Assembly: GCA_023055505.1 (NCBI GenBank)
Contig: JALIRH010000002.1
Span: 24,186,437-24,250,436 of the forward strand
Length of the DNA stretch: 64,000 bases
DNA from: Callipepla californica brunnescens
Taxonomy: Eukaryota > Chordata > Aves > Galliformes > Odontophoridae
Direction: 5' to 3'
Within the stretch, counting starts at the first letter, position 1; each line of letters starts with the position of its first letter. The notes under the pieces were generated by a model, which saw only the letters and a list, made by a program, of their open reading frames with translations, did no database searches and had not been told where the DNA came from. Below are positions 37,801 to 61,007 of the stretch, in pieces. The translations under genes and the position numbers were made by a program.

Positions 37801-39756
37801 GAACTATGCTAAAAGTTTGGTTAACAGTTACTTCCTCAAGCATCAACTAAATTCTAGAGCTCTCTTAATTTGCATTCAGAAGTTTAGCTGAGAGACTTTC
37901 CACCTCAGGTACAAGGCACCCTTCCCCTGCAACTATTTCTCATCTTGTAAAATGCATCTGCTTTGTAATGTCTTCATTTGAGCCTACACTTGTTTAAACT
38001 ACAAGAAATGAGAAAGCAGTTCCAAATTAGAGCAGTATCCTTCAATTTATTAGATACTAACAAAGCTGGTAAAGCCCTCACCCTTACCTGCTTTCCTTTT
38101 GCCATTGAATCCACATATGACATTTCAGTTTTGACAGAACTTTTCCAGGTTTCACTGCACTGTTCTCATTCCTTCCTGTCTTCAGGGTGTTGCTGAAACA
38201 GAAGGGGAAACCTCCTCCTGGACCACCGGTGCAGCAGCCACGGGGTTTGGCCAGTCTGTTTGGGCAGAAACAAGAAACTCCAAAATTGTTTAAAGCAATG
38301 TTTGGAGCTAAAGGAAAAGGAGGCCTTGCTAAGCTGCTGCAGCTGAAGAGAGAACAAGACATTCAGGTAATGATGCAGAAAATAGTACAGATTCTTTCAA
38401 GCGGTGGACAGAGAAGAAGGAAATACACTGGGAGGGGCTTGGGCAAATGGAACAGAGCAGCTTTAGAGCAATCAGTAGCAAAAACTCAGAGTAGCTGAGA
38501 TACAATCATGGTAATTTATCTCCATAAACACAGACTGTAAAACTGGCCCAAATCTTTCTTTATCTGGACTCTATGAAGAACAGAAACGAGTGCAAGGAAA
38601 AAACAAGCAAACAAACCCTCATGAAAAGAAAAGATCAAAGGGACCTTAAAAGATACTAAGAGCACCTGAACATTTGATTTCTTATATATATATATATATA
38701 TATAAGCACACACAAATGTCCCAATGCAGTAATCTGACCCATTTGATTTAAGCATACAGAGAGCGTCCCAATTCAAAGTCAGACCTTTGCTAATAAGAAA
38801 TCTTGAAGATAACATTTCAAGTATAGACCACTCAGTTAAAGCAATTTAAATATGTAATACAGTGCACTCATGAGAAAACTTATTTCAGTTGATTAAAAAT
38901 AATTCCTGTATTTATACTCTGTTCTGAGGAACATTCATATTAGTAAGAACCTGCTTGGTTCTAAGTATTTGCCCAGAAGCAGCAGAATCCTTCCCTGCTG
39001 TATGACTGCTGGGCTGTTTACTTTCTTTTAAATGAAATAAAGAACTCTGCTTAAATAAATGACTACAACAGCAAGACTGAAGCAGAAACGTCACCAAATT
39101 TAATGTGTATTTGCAAACTTTAGTGCCAAAAGGCTTGGCCAAGGATGTGGGGCAATGGGGAACAAGTTGAGAATTACGTGACACTTTTTCTTTCTATACT
39201 TACATAAGTACATAAAGGAAGGTGAGACCTAAGGAAAGGTTTTGTGTATCAAAACATGCCTGCTTTGTCCAGGTGTATCAAGAAGCAGGTACTATCACAA
39301 CCCACGAGATTTTTCTAGGTTTCATTGTTTTCTGATTTTGAAATAGTATTTTTTACATAGAGATTGATTTTCAACAGCTGAATATAAGTTTATATATGTT
39401 GCAACGTATTAATCATAGTATCCCCATGTTGTGCCTTACCACTGCAATATAAAGAACAGAATTTCTTCCTGAATTTGTTCTGCAGCATTCAAAAACATTT
39501 AACTTTTTGGTTCTAGGAACATGAAGCTGAAACAGAGAAGTCTGAAAAAGAGGAGAAGAAACCACCAGAGCCTGCAGCTCCAGCTGCACCTCCTCCACAA
39601 AAAGAAGAGCCAGAAGCAGACACTAAGCCTAAACCACGTCCAGTTATGCACAGAGGAACCACTAATGAGTCTCTGATCATCACTATGTCTCCATCCCCCA
39701 GAACAGAAGAAGGAGAGATCCTTAAAGTTGAAGCTAAAGAGAAGAAAAAGACATAG
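7681..39756 (+). CDS. CNGB3: CNGB3, cone cyclic-nucleotide-gated channel beta-3 subunit (15 coding exons, 5' end missing)
   Basis: This gene encodes the modulatory subunit of the cGMP-gated cation channel of cone photoreceptors, which assembles with CNGA3 in the outer-segment membrane. Fifteen exons (7681-7835, 9271-9462, 10026-10234, 12103-12153, 15364-15450, 17128-17192, 19445-19567, 25546-25687, 27404-27563, 27994-28091, 29141-29224, 30688-30806, 35684-35830, 38186-38366, 39517-39756) join in phase to 683 codons plus TAG. Counting from the first full codon seen: S1 about 118-140, S2 158-178, S3 203-223, S4/S5 224-278, pore 300-318 with the beta-type filter TIGGLPEP (308-315), S6 320-341, C-linker 342-425, and cyclic-nucleotide-binding domain about 430-540 with FGEIS and NRRTA (R505, T506). 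Both the N-terminal and C-terminal cytosolic regions are rich in Lys, Glu and Pro. Identity rests on near residue-for-residue agreement with the human protein as I remember it. Translation-start exons were not found. Confidence 0.97.
7836..9270 (+). other. CNGB3 intron, 1435 bp
   Basis: GT-AG intron ending in ATATCACTAG. Plain AT-rich sequence; no repeat or conserved element recognised. The 82-codon frame at 8584-8832 is unsupported. Confidence 0.85.
9271..9462 (+). CDS. CNGB3: CNGB3 coding exon (probably exon 5), 192 nt, with EEKK tandem repeat
   Basis: Donor AG|GTAAAT follows 9462. It encodes a Lys/Glu-rich linker, then the conserved [20 protein letters not shown] and SIDSYT just before S1. 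Three exact copies of a 12-bp unit (9300-9335) encode [12 protein letters not shown]. As I recall, the human exon is about 150 nt, so the bird exon looks longer mainly in this linker. Confidence 0.95.
9300..9335 (+). repeat. Coding 12-bp tandem repeat (GAAGAAAAGAAA x3)
   Basis: Three perfect copies of GAAGAAAAGAAA in frame, followed by a partly matching GAGGAA. They encode an acidic/basic EEKK repeat in the N-terminal cytosolic linker of CNGB3. Perfect DNA repetition suggests recent slippage. Confidence 0.95.
9463..10025 (+). other. CNGB3 intron, 563 bp
   Basis: GT-AG intron; the acceptor CCTGTCTTTCAG ends at 10025. Nothing else recognised. Confidence 0.85.
10026..10234 (+). CDS. CNGB3: CNGB3 coding exon (probably exon 6), S1-S2, 209 nt
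   Basis: Encodes transmembrane helix S1 ([20 protein letters not shown]), the S1-S2 loop ([14 protein letters not shown]) and S2 ([15 protein letters not shown]), then [13 protein letters not shown]. The donor GTAAGT starts at 10235 and the exon ends on a codon boundary. Strong family match to CNGB3. Confidence 0.97.
10235..12102 (+). other. CNGB3 intron, 1868 bp
   Basis: GT-AG, phase 0; the acceptor TCATCATTGTAG ends at 12102. AT-rich, no repeat family recognised. Confidence 0.85.
12103..12153 (+). CDS. CNGB3: CNGB3 micro-exon (probably exon 7), 51 nt
   Basis: Seventeen codons, [17 protein letters not shown], in phase 0 on both sides, with donor CAG|GTAAGC. It sits between S2 and S3 and matches the human segment of the same length. 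Because it is symmetrical, skipping would keep the frame but remove the S2-S3 linker. A solo LTR begins 32 bp after it. Confidence 0.93.
12285..12290 (-). promoter_or_regulatory. Polyadenylation signal AATAAA of the solo LTR
   Basis: TTTATT on the plus strand, placed where the R region would end in the minus-strand LTR. Confidence 0.5.
12582..12589 (-). promoter_or_regulatory. TATA-like box of the solo LTR
   Basis: Minus strand GGGATAAAAAGCC. Transcription would start near 12555 and run antisense to CNGB3. Prediction from sequence only. Confidence 0.4.
13109..14207 (-). mobile_element. CR1 LINE fragment, about 1.1 kb
   Basis: The 3' end is ATAGAATCATAGAATATTAA at 13109 on the plus strand. 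Later landmarks are CACTGCCCTTCTCTGGACAT near 13538, a TTCACTCAATGGACTCATCC-type block near 13991 and AACACCACTCATGGCTGATC near 14065. Open frames at 13380-13700 and 13722-13910 on the minus strand are remnants of the CR1 ORF2 C-terminus ([20 protein letters not shown] is typical), broken by stops and frameshifts. Confidence 0.95.
14868..14887 (+). repeat. (AAT)n microsatellite
   Basis: About six units of AAT/ATA followed by AGTAGTTG. Confidence 0.85.
15364..15450 (+). CDS. CNGB3: CNGB3 coding exon (probably exon 8), S3-S4, 87 nt
   Basis: Encodes [20 protein letters not shown] (S3) and AFRVNRMLK (start of S4 with spaced Arg/Lys). Phase 0 on both sides; donor AAG|GTAAGA. Confidence 0.96.
15863..16318 (-). 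mobile_element. CR1 LINE fragment
   Basis: Begins ACAGAATCACAGAATTGTAG, then GGTTGGAAGGGATCTCTAGA. It runs to a GGACACCCAGATCCCTCTCC block near 16283. Minus orientation, 5'-truncated. Confidence 0.93.
16480..16863 (-). mobile_element. Truncated mariner (Galluhop-like), 5' part only
   Basis: Minus strand starts with the terminal sequence ACAAGGGCTGCTCTGAAAGT (near 16852). It continues through the same leader as the copy at 47149-48140, and into a transposase start reading [18 protein letters not shown], then VNVSTMRQ. Similarity stops near 16480, so the catalytic part and the other terminal repeat are missing. The open frame 16491-16739 (-) overlaps it in a shifted frame. Confidence 0.8.
17128..17192 (+). 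CDS. CNGB3: CNGB3 coding exon (probably exon 9), S4-S5 linker, 65 nt
   Basis: Encodes [20 protein letters not shown] and the first part of YR. Ends two bases into an Arg codon; donor AG|GTATGT. Confidence 0.95.
17193..19444 (+). other. CNGB3 intron, 2252 bp
   Basis: GT-AG; the acceptor GACTTTTATAG ends at 19444. No recognised repeat. The 99-codon minus-strand frame at 18957-19256 has no family match I know. Confidence 0.8.
19445..19567 (+). CDS. CNGB3: CNGB3 coding exon (probably exon 10), S5, 123 nt
   Basis: Encodes [20 protein letters not shown] and [20 protein letters not shown], i.e. S5 and the extracellular turret before the pore. Donor AT|GTAAGT. In human CNGB3 this exon carries the common achromatopsia deletion c.1148delC; the bird sequence is intact here. 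Confidence 0.96.
19568..25545 (+). other. CNGB3 intron, 5978 bp (longest in this gene)
   Basis: AT-rich with no recognised transposon. A stretch at 19860-20150 is open on both strands and compositionally more balanced than its surroundings (see findings). A short polyA/CAA-rich run lies at 20560-20601. The acceptor TGTATCCACAG ends at 25545. Confidence 0.8.
25546..25687 (+). CDS. CNGB3: CNGB3 coding exon (probably exon 11), pore and S6, 142 nt
   Basis: Encodes [20 protein letters not shown], then [20 protein letters not shown] and FSSLIGQ. The filter GGLPEP is the beta-3 form and lacks the calcium-binding Glu placement of alpha subunits. The human residue after PQT is Leu as I recall; here it is Gln. 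Donor CAG|GTACAT. Confidence 0.97.
25688..27403 (+). other. CNGB3 intron, 1716 bp
   Basis: Contains a plus-oriented CR1 end (26850-27058). The acceptor GATGTTTACAG ends at 27403. A polyA run lies at 26191-26202. Confidence 0.85.
26850..27058 (+). mobile_element. CR1 LINE 3'-end fragment
   Basis: Starts GAATAAATTTTTCACTGAAA, passes through GGCTGCCCAGAGATACTGTG and ends GCCATTCTATGATTCGGTGA, the CR1 3' tail in plus orientation. Confidence 0.9.
27404..27563 (+). CDS. CNGB3: CNGB3 coding exon (probably exon 12), C-linker, 160 nt
   Basis: Encodes [20 protein letters not shown], then [20 protein letters not shown], the A'-D' helices of the C-linker directly after S6. The ATG at its start is an internal Met, not the initiation codon. 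Donor G|GTAAGA. Confidence 0.97.
27564..27993 (+). other. CNGB3 intron, 430 bp
   Basis: Ends with a very T-rich tract (27967-27989) before GCAG. Nothing else recognised. Confidence 0.85.
27994..28091 (+). CDS. CNGB3: CNGB3 coding exon (probably exon 13), 98 nt, with GC splice donor
   Basis: Encodes [20 protein letters not shown] and [13 protein letters not shown], the end of the C-linker and start of the nucleotide-binding domain. The reading frame and homology require the exon to end at 28091 (TTC AAA), followed by GCAAGT rather than GT. The next GT (28096) would add GCAA and give a TGA codon shortly after joining. This is therefore a GC-AG intron. Confidence 0.93.
28092..29140 (+). other. 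CNGB3 GC-AG intron, 1049 bp
   Basis: Donor GCAAGTACT, acceptor TTATTTTGACAG. Contains short polyA runs (near 28169 and 28921) and no recognised repeat. Confidence 0.85.
29141..29224 (+). CDS. CNGB3: CNGB3 coding exon (probably exon 14), 84 nt
   Basis: Encodes [20 protein letters not shown] and PGDFVCKK, the A helix and first beta strand of the nucleotide-binding domain. Phase 0; donor AAG|GTGAGC. Confidence 0.96.
29225..30687 (+). other. CNGB3 intron, 1463 bp
   Basis: GT-AG; acceptor TTTCTGCACCCAG. No repeat family recognised. Confidence 0.85.
30688..30806 (+). CDS. CNGB3: CNGB3 coding exon (probably exon 15), cyclic-nucleotide-binding domain, 119 nt
   Basis: Encodes [20 protein letters not shown], then [16 protein letters not shown], the beta-roll and start of the phosphate-binding cassette. 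Ends two bases into the Ser codon of FGEIS. Confidence 0.97.
33580..33593 (+). repeat. Poly(A) run
   Basis: An A homopolymer of about 14 bases inside a CNGB3 intron. No retroposed gene is visible upstream of it. Confidence 0.8.
34980..35438 (+). mobile_element. CR1 LINE fragment, about 460 bp
   Basis: GTGTCCAGAGAAGGCCAACA, then GGAGAAGAGGAGGCTCGGGG, ending in a CAATGATGCTATGATCCTGT tail. This is plus-oriented CR1 3' end. The open frames at 34855-35130 (+) and 34909-35214 (-) read parts of it. Confidence 0.93.
35684..35830 (+). CDS. CNGB3: CNGB3 coding exon (probably exon 16), nucleotide-binding domain, 147 nt
   Basis: Encodes [20 protein letters not shown], then [20 protein letters not shown]. 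It carries the Arg that contacts the cyclic phosphate (R505) and the Thr linked to cGMP preference (T506), then the C helix. Donor AA|GTATGT. Confidence 0.97.
35831..38185 (+). other. CNGB3 intron, 2355 bp
   Basis: GT-AG; acceptor CTTCCTGTCTTCAG. PolyA run at 37551-37562. No transposon recognised. Confidence 0.85.
38186..38366 (+). CDS. CNGB3: CNGB3 coding exon (probably exon 17), 181 nt
   Basis: Encodes [20 protein letters not shown], then [20 protein letters not shown] and [13 protein letters not shown]. The ETPKLFK block is shared with mammals. The Pro-rich segment before it differs. Phase 0 end; donor CAG|GTAATG. The frame stays open 43 codons beyond the donor (to 38498). Confidence 0.95.
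38367..39516 (+). other. CNGB3 last intron, 1150 bp
   Basis: Contains an AT microsatellite (38683-38704). The acceptor TTTTTGGTTCTAG ends at 39516. Confidence 0.85.
38683..38704 (+). repeat. (TA)n microsatellite
   Basis: Eleven TA units, self-complementary, in the last CNGB3 intron. Confidence 0.95.
39517..39756 (+). CDS. CNGB3: CNGB3 terminal coding exon (probably exon 18), 240 nt with stop TAG
   Basis: Encodes a charged, Pro-rich cytosolic tail starting [20 protein letters not shown]. Near its end is the conserved [17 protein letters not shown] block (human RGTSRQSLIISMAPSA as I recall), and it ends VEAKEKKKT. The long Lys/Glu-Asn-Glu repeat of the human tail is absent. Confidence 0.95.
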   Translation, partial: EHEAETEKSEKEEKKPPEPAAPAAPPPQKEEPEADTKPKPRPVMHRGTTNESLIITMSPSPRTEEGEILKVEAKEKKKT

Positions 39757-40015
39757 ATGGTACCCAGGGCTGTATTTTGTTGAATTCAAAGGGCTCATTG
39801 TGACTTCACCTTCGGGTACAGAAGACAAAAGTAGAGGCTACTCAAGAGAGAATCTACCCCAGATATTTTTCTTCCCTCCTCTCCTAAGACAACAGGACAA
39901 ATTGTTTGTACACCTACCTCTTAACCTTGAGTCCGAACAGAAAACTCCCGGTGTAATAGGAATTAGAGATCTGACTGTATTTCAGAACAGCTTGCTTCTT
40001 GGTTGATCTATGCTC

Positions 40016-40255
40016 TCCATTATCTCTTCCTCTGTCTTGCTCCTGCTTCTCCTTTTCCCTCTCCTACTTGTTCTCTCTTTCTTCTTGTTTTTCTTCTTTG
40101 TTAGCTTGCTTGTAATTTTCATGTCTGTTCTGCTCTACTTTCTTTTCTGGTTTCCTATAGCCATCCTGTTCCTTGTTGCTTCACTACTTTTGCTGAGATT
40201 ACTTATGTTCCTGTCAATCCTTCTCTCTCCTCCCCTTGTACTTCTAATCAGTGAC
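40016..40255 (+). repeat. Pyrimidine-rich tract in the CNGB3 3' UTR
   Basis: About 240 bp dominated by C and T on the plus strand (for example CTTGCTCCTGCTTCTCCTTT). It gives an artefactual Leu/Phe-rich 85-codon open frame at 40010-40267. Confidence 0.75.
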
Positions 40256-40339
40256 ACGCTTTTGTGACCAAGATAGGTCAGAACAGAAGGCTCTGATGCC
40301 CGCAGTTAGGATGTCTTAGCTTAGGATAGATGACTGCAG

Positions 40340-40363
40340 AATAAAACCCTGTAAATAAATAAA
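40340..40363 (+). terminator. Polyadenylation signal cluster (three AATAAA)
   Basis: AATAAA at 40340-40345, 40354-40359 and 40358-40363, 0.6 kb after the CNGB3 stop. Best candidates for the CNGB3 3' end. Confidence 0.6.
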
Positions 40364-41418
40364 TACAAAAATCACAACATACAGGATGGAGAAAAGCAGA
40401 CTGTGTCATCACCACTGGCCTCCTGATAGCACAAGCATCTGTTCTAGCTGTCTGTACTGTCCCTGGTGAGTTAAAATAGCAGACTTAAGATATTTCCCAC
40501 ACGCCCCCGGAGAGTGACCTATAACTTTTGGTTGTTGATTTTCACATTTCATCTTCTCAAGGGATTGGACATTAACACTGTTAACTCTGCTCTCGAAAGA
40601 ACAAGCACTTGATACTGGCTAATTTTTTTCTTTTTTTTTTTTTTAAGAACCTCTCATCTGAAGTGGGCAATTTAGAAATAAGTACAGTTTTATAATAAGC
40701 AGAATTTACACTTTTTGGCCATTTGCTACACAATTCCAAGAGGCTGAATGCTCCAGCTGTCCATCTCCATCACAGAGCTCACCTGATAGCAACTAATGAG
40801 CCACATGCCTTACAGGGTGGGCTACATCATACCTGTGAAAGGAAGCAAATCCTTTACATAGACAGCTCTCTCAGCTGTGCCACTGACATGAGGCTACCAA
40901 AGTCAACCTTCTGCACAGCCACAAAGCAAAAAGGGATATAAACTGAACAAAAAGATGAATCAATGTTTTAAGCTTCGTTCTCAATTACTTTCATTTTACA
41001 CTTAACATGTTACAAATATCTACAGAAAAAACCCTCCTCAATAATCCTCCATATTCATCTATGAGTTTCTTTCCTCCCCCTGTACACTTTCAGTCCCCAC
41101 TGCAAACATAGTACTGGAAACCAGAATCACTATTCAGAGGCCAGAAAACAAATCACAAGGGCAGACTTTACAGTTCCCTCAGCGGAGCAGCAGGCAACTA
41201 AGATACATGCAAAACACCATGCCACTATGATCAAATTCTGTATGTTGTATATTCTAAATGACCTGTGGCTGAAAAACAAATCACCCTCAAAAAGAAAATT
41301 TTGCCAAGTTAACAGGAAGGTCAGTGTTTAGCCACCACATGGGAAGAATGATCTCTCTTTGTCTGTCACTTGCTATTTGATATTGTAAGAAAAGGATGCC
41401 ATGCAACAGCTGTAGAAA

Positions 41419-41466
41419 ATCACAGAATCACAGGGGTTGGAAGGGACCCCAAGAGATCGAGTATAA
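41419..41466 (-). mobile_element. Short CR1 LINE 3'-end fragment
   Basis: ATCACAGAATCACAGGGGTT followed by GGAAGGGACCCCAAGAGATC, the CR1 tail in minus orientation, about 48 bp. Confidence 0.85.
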
Positions 41467-43221
41467 TACACCAGAAATAACTACTCATTGTCCATCTCAA
41501 TACAGGATCACTCAGTACAGGATCAAAATGAGAAGTACTACAAGACTGCTTCACATGTAAGGCCTACTCTGAAGAGTAGCCCTTAAATCACAATTTGAGG
41601 AAGTTTTCAAAACCTTAAGTGGGAAAAGCACATAAAAACATAACAATATTGATGAGTAAAGTTCTCTGCAAAAGATCCAGTGTCTTCCAACACAAATTCT
41701 GCCAGGTCTTCAAAACAAACATTTCCACAGTTGGTATACTGAAGTTCAATCACATATTGTCAAATAATAAGTTGTGAAACCACAGCAGCAAATGTTACAC
41801 TAGAGCAACAGAGCATCCCATAAGTTGCTGCTTCAGTGCAACTCTTAGCAGCTGAGGTGTGCAAAGGGAACTTGCCAGTTCTGTCTTCAAAACTATCTAG
41901 CTATCCAACGCTCTCTCATTCCTTAGATCCAAAATGAAAGAAGTGTCATGAAAGAAGTATCAGTGCTTAAGGTCAGGGCTACACAAAGTCACATCCATTT
42001 GTTTTTCTGACATCTGACTTTTCTGTTGTTGAATTTTTTCCTGGAATCCACCTATATTTCTGAGTGGGGAGGGGCAGGAAGGGTACACGAGTTTAAAATT
42101 CAACTATCTGTAGGGTTTTCACAGCAAGAACAACATGCAACACGAGACACAAGCACAACATACAGCTCCTTGTGTGAGGTGCATTAAACTTTTTGAAACT
42201 GATTTTACCCTGTGGATTCTTCATTTGTACAGGATTTGAGTGACCTACTCTAAAGCTCTTACATGGTTCACTAAGGTACTGTATAGCCTAACACACCACT
42301 GCAACACTACACCTCTAGCATATCTCAGTTTTCCAGTAAATCATCTCTGTCTTGACTACACTTGAATGTCAGTGAAGGGCCACTGGGCTTGAAATTTAAA
42401 CAAACCTCCATTCTTCTCTACTTAAAACATAGATGCCATGGAGAAGGGAAAATAACTTGGAAAAACTGATCACAAGTGCATACTTGAGCATGAATGAGAG
42501 TCACTGCTACAGCTATTCAATTTCACAGTATTATCTTGGTAAAGTCAGTGCACTGTTTTATGAAACACAGTCTGCACATTCACAACCACCGAGAAGGAAT
42601 TTTTCCCCTCTAACAATACTTGCTATTAATCTAAGCTGCTCAGCCTGTGCAATACTCATCACAGCAATTACAAAAGCGGTACTCATCATTCCAAAGAAAA
42701 TGCTGAATACAAAAGCATGACAGAAGACAGTATACAGAAATGACAGTTTTAATGTATAGGCATTGTAAATCAATTAGCTTCAGAATTGAAATACGTATGA
42801 AAAGTACTTAAAAAAAAAAACAAACAAAAACACAACACTCTGGTCACAGGTTATTTCTCTGCTGTACATATGTATATATTAAGAATTAAACAGCAAAAAG
42901 CTAGATTACAAAGACTGCTATACATGATTTTTATCACAAGGTGGTGCAAGTGATCTACAAACACATACACTTTCCAGAACTTAACAGACAGTATTTGTTA
43001 CTCTCAAGCTAATATGGCATATTTCACACGTAAAAATAAAAAGTGGCAAAATGACAAAATAATTCCCCTTCCTCTTATCCAATTTGGTGCAAATCTTAGC
43101 TCAGAATACTGCTTCAGCCTAACATGAAAATATCCAGATTTTTCAAAATGCTCTTTGCTGCACACCCCAAGGAGAAGTATACCTGGAAAATGATTCTAGC
43201 CACTGTCAGGTCTGAAACACG

Positions 43222-43316
43222 TTTATTTTACAAAGGATAGAGTACCTTGAGAACTAGGCATTATCAATATGCTATTTGATTTCCTAAGCTCGAGGAATAC
43301 AGGAGCAAGTTTTATT
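43222..43316 (-). terminator. Candidate CPNE3 polyadenylation signals
   Basis: TTTATT (AATAAA on the minus strand) at 43222-43227 and 43311-43316, about 2.0 kb after the CPNE3 stop. A 3' UTR of that size is plausible but unproven. Confidence 0.35.
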
Positions 43317-43781
43317 CTATACACAGCAGATTATTACTACAGTTATGCTTATTAATACATGTAAATGTATTGAAATGCACATGTTAATGCATTTAAATGT
43401 ACTTCCACAGCAACACGAGAAGAACTATAACATAACTGAGATGCAGCATCATATTTTTGGCAGAAAGCTCTAAAGGAAATTTAGTAGTATCGTGAAATCC
43501 AATCAGTAGTACACATCCACTTCAACAAACCTAGACAAAGCACCAATAGCCCATCCAGTTTCCTCTCTGTCTGCATGGGACACATGACTGTGAAAGTTCA
43601 CTGGTGCAAAAATCACACTTTATCAATCAAAAGCCATGTGATTAAGGAAGTAGTTATGAGCCTAAATCTTAATATTTTCTGTTGTAGATCTAGCACGACA
43701 ATGCAATATATCTTATGTATGAAACACTGATCCACTTGGAAATAAATGACTCCATGTATTTTTTATGAACAAAACATGAAT

Positions 43782-43786
43782 TATAC

Positions 43787-43817
<31 letters not shown>

Positions 43818-43847
43818 TGTGTATATATATGTATATGTATATATATC

Positions 43848-43902
<55 letters not shown>

Positions 43903-43911
43903 TTTTTTTTT
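43782..43911. repeat. Compound AT/GT microsatellite plus poly(T)
   Basis: Interrupted AT and GTAT units, then about ten GT units (near 43847-43868), about fifteen AT units and a T run. The 135-codon minus-strand frame here, full of Tyr/Ile and His/Thr repeats, is an artefact of it. Confidence 0.95.
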
Positions 43912-45315
43912 AAAGAGTGCGTGACTTAATACAAAACAAAACATCTTTCTTAGTTTTTCAATCCTAAAATAATTTAGGTCCCTTTCCACCAAGGAAAACA
44001 GAGTAAAGAATATCACATTAATTGATGACTGGTAACTTGCCAGCTGCCTACAGAACGTTTGGACCATCTCAATACCTAAGGCAATCTCAATACTCATCCA
44101 TGAATGTTAACGTATTAACACAAATTCATATTTTTGGCAGAACTATGCATATAAGGAAAAAGAACAGTGCAGCTCCAGCAGCCAAAAAAGGCACATACAC
44201 TATAAGCTGATGCCATATTGGGAGTCCAAGAAGGTTAAATTCAGTTTCAGCCCATTTTGCTGTAGCATGCTATAACTAGATCACCCAAAATCCAGAAGAT
44301 ACTTTCTTACTATTTCTTACTGGTGATGGAAGAGGAAAGATTTCTGCAGGTGCTTTTCACTAGCTCCAGAACTCCTCAGAAAACTGACATTCAAAATAGG
44401 ACAAAAATCAATATGAAGTAGGTACCACTTTCAAGAACAGACTTTGTGTGATAACATGCAGTTATTAAAGAGCATTATTCAGTTAAAATGTTAACTGCTA
44501 CTTCATTCTACGCCCTTGCACTTTAAAGATCAGCAGTCACATGACTGTCTCACTTAAAAGAGGGAAAGAAGAATGCCTGCAGTTCCTGCTTTTTAGGGAA
44601 GTTCTAAAACAGCTGTATCTTACAGCATCTAAGGTTGTAGCCTCAAAGACTAGTAGTATTTTACTGATATTTTTAGAGATTTTGCTCATATTCACACAAT
44701 CTTAGATCTAAGGCACTGGTCAAAGGCACTAAAGTAGCAAATGTGAAATATGTATGCAAGGAGGGTTTATACACTTTGATCTGGCAGTCATGCGACTGTA
44801 ACCATTGTATCAAAACCTTACGGTGCCTCAATAGACACAGAAGCCTGAAGTATTTGTTGTAGCATGTACAAACTCACCTGCTTGGAGATATACCCTCTTT
44901 TTCACATCAGACTGGTTTTATGATCACTGAGAAACTGCAGTACTTGGTGTTGATCCCTACTCGAGAAACTGATCAGTCTCACAGGCCATCTTTATCAAGG
45001 AGGCAGCTATTCTGCTCTCCATCACTCTCCTCCCTCTCTCTGCACATTCAACGTCTTCTTTTTCCCCCTTCTATTGCTTTTCAAAATAAAATACATCCAT
45101 ATAAGATCTATCTCACAAATCTACATTGAATGCTAAACCAATTACTATTTTGGCCCTCAGAAAATACACTTGGCAAACTGTTTTGCAGGAAAAAGCTAAC
45201 ACGCGTTACCAGAGAGGTGTGCATATGTACATCTATAGAAGTATCTCAAGAATCAAAGTCTGTAGGTACACCATGTAGAGAAGGCACGAAGTCTCAGCTC
45301 CCCTGCTCAGCCCAC

Positions 45316-61007
<15,692 letters not shown>

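Larger units (their letters stand above)
39757..40385 (+). other. CNGB3: CNGB3 3' UTR (predicted)
   Basis: About 630 bp from the stop to a cluster of AATAAA signals. It includes an unusually long pyrimidine-rich stretch (about 40016-40255). The true cleavage site was not determined. Confidence 0.65.
40386..45315. other. Interval between the two 3' ends; must include the CPNE3 3' UTR
   Basis: About 4.9 kb. The CPNE3 3' UTR begins at 45315 and runs toward lower coordinates for an unknown distance. Minus-strand AATAAA motifs lie at 43311-43316 and 43222-43227. Also present are a short CR1 (41419-41466), a compound microsatellite (43782-43898) and polyA/AAAC-like runs near 42809. No coding gene recognised. 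Confidence 0.6.

Noticed and set aside
40010..40267. 85-codon Leu/Phe-rich, transmembrane-like open frame
   Set aside because: Lies in the CNGB3 3' UTR and follows directly from a pyrimidine-rich tract; the composition is that of translated C/T runs, not a designed membrane protein.
43690..44097. 135-codon minus-strand frame with Tyr/Ile and His/Thr repeats
   Set aside because: It is a translation of the AT/GT microsatellite.
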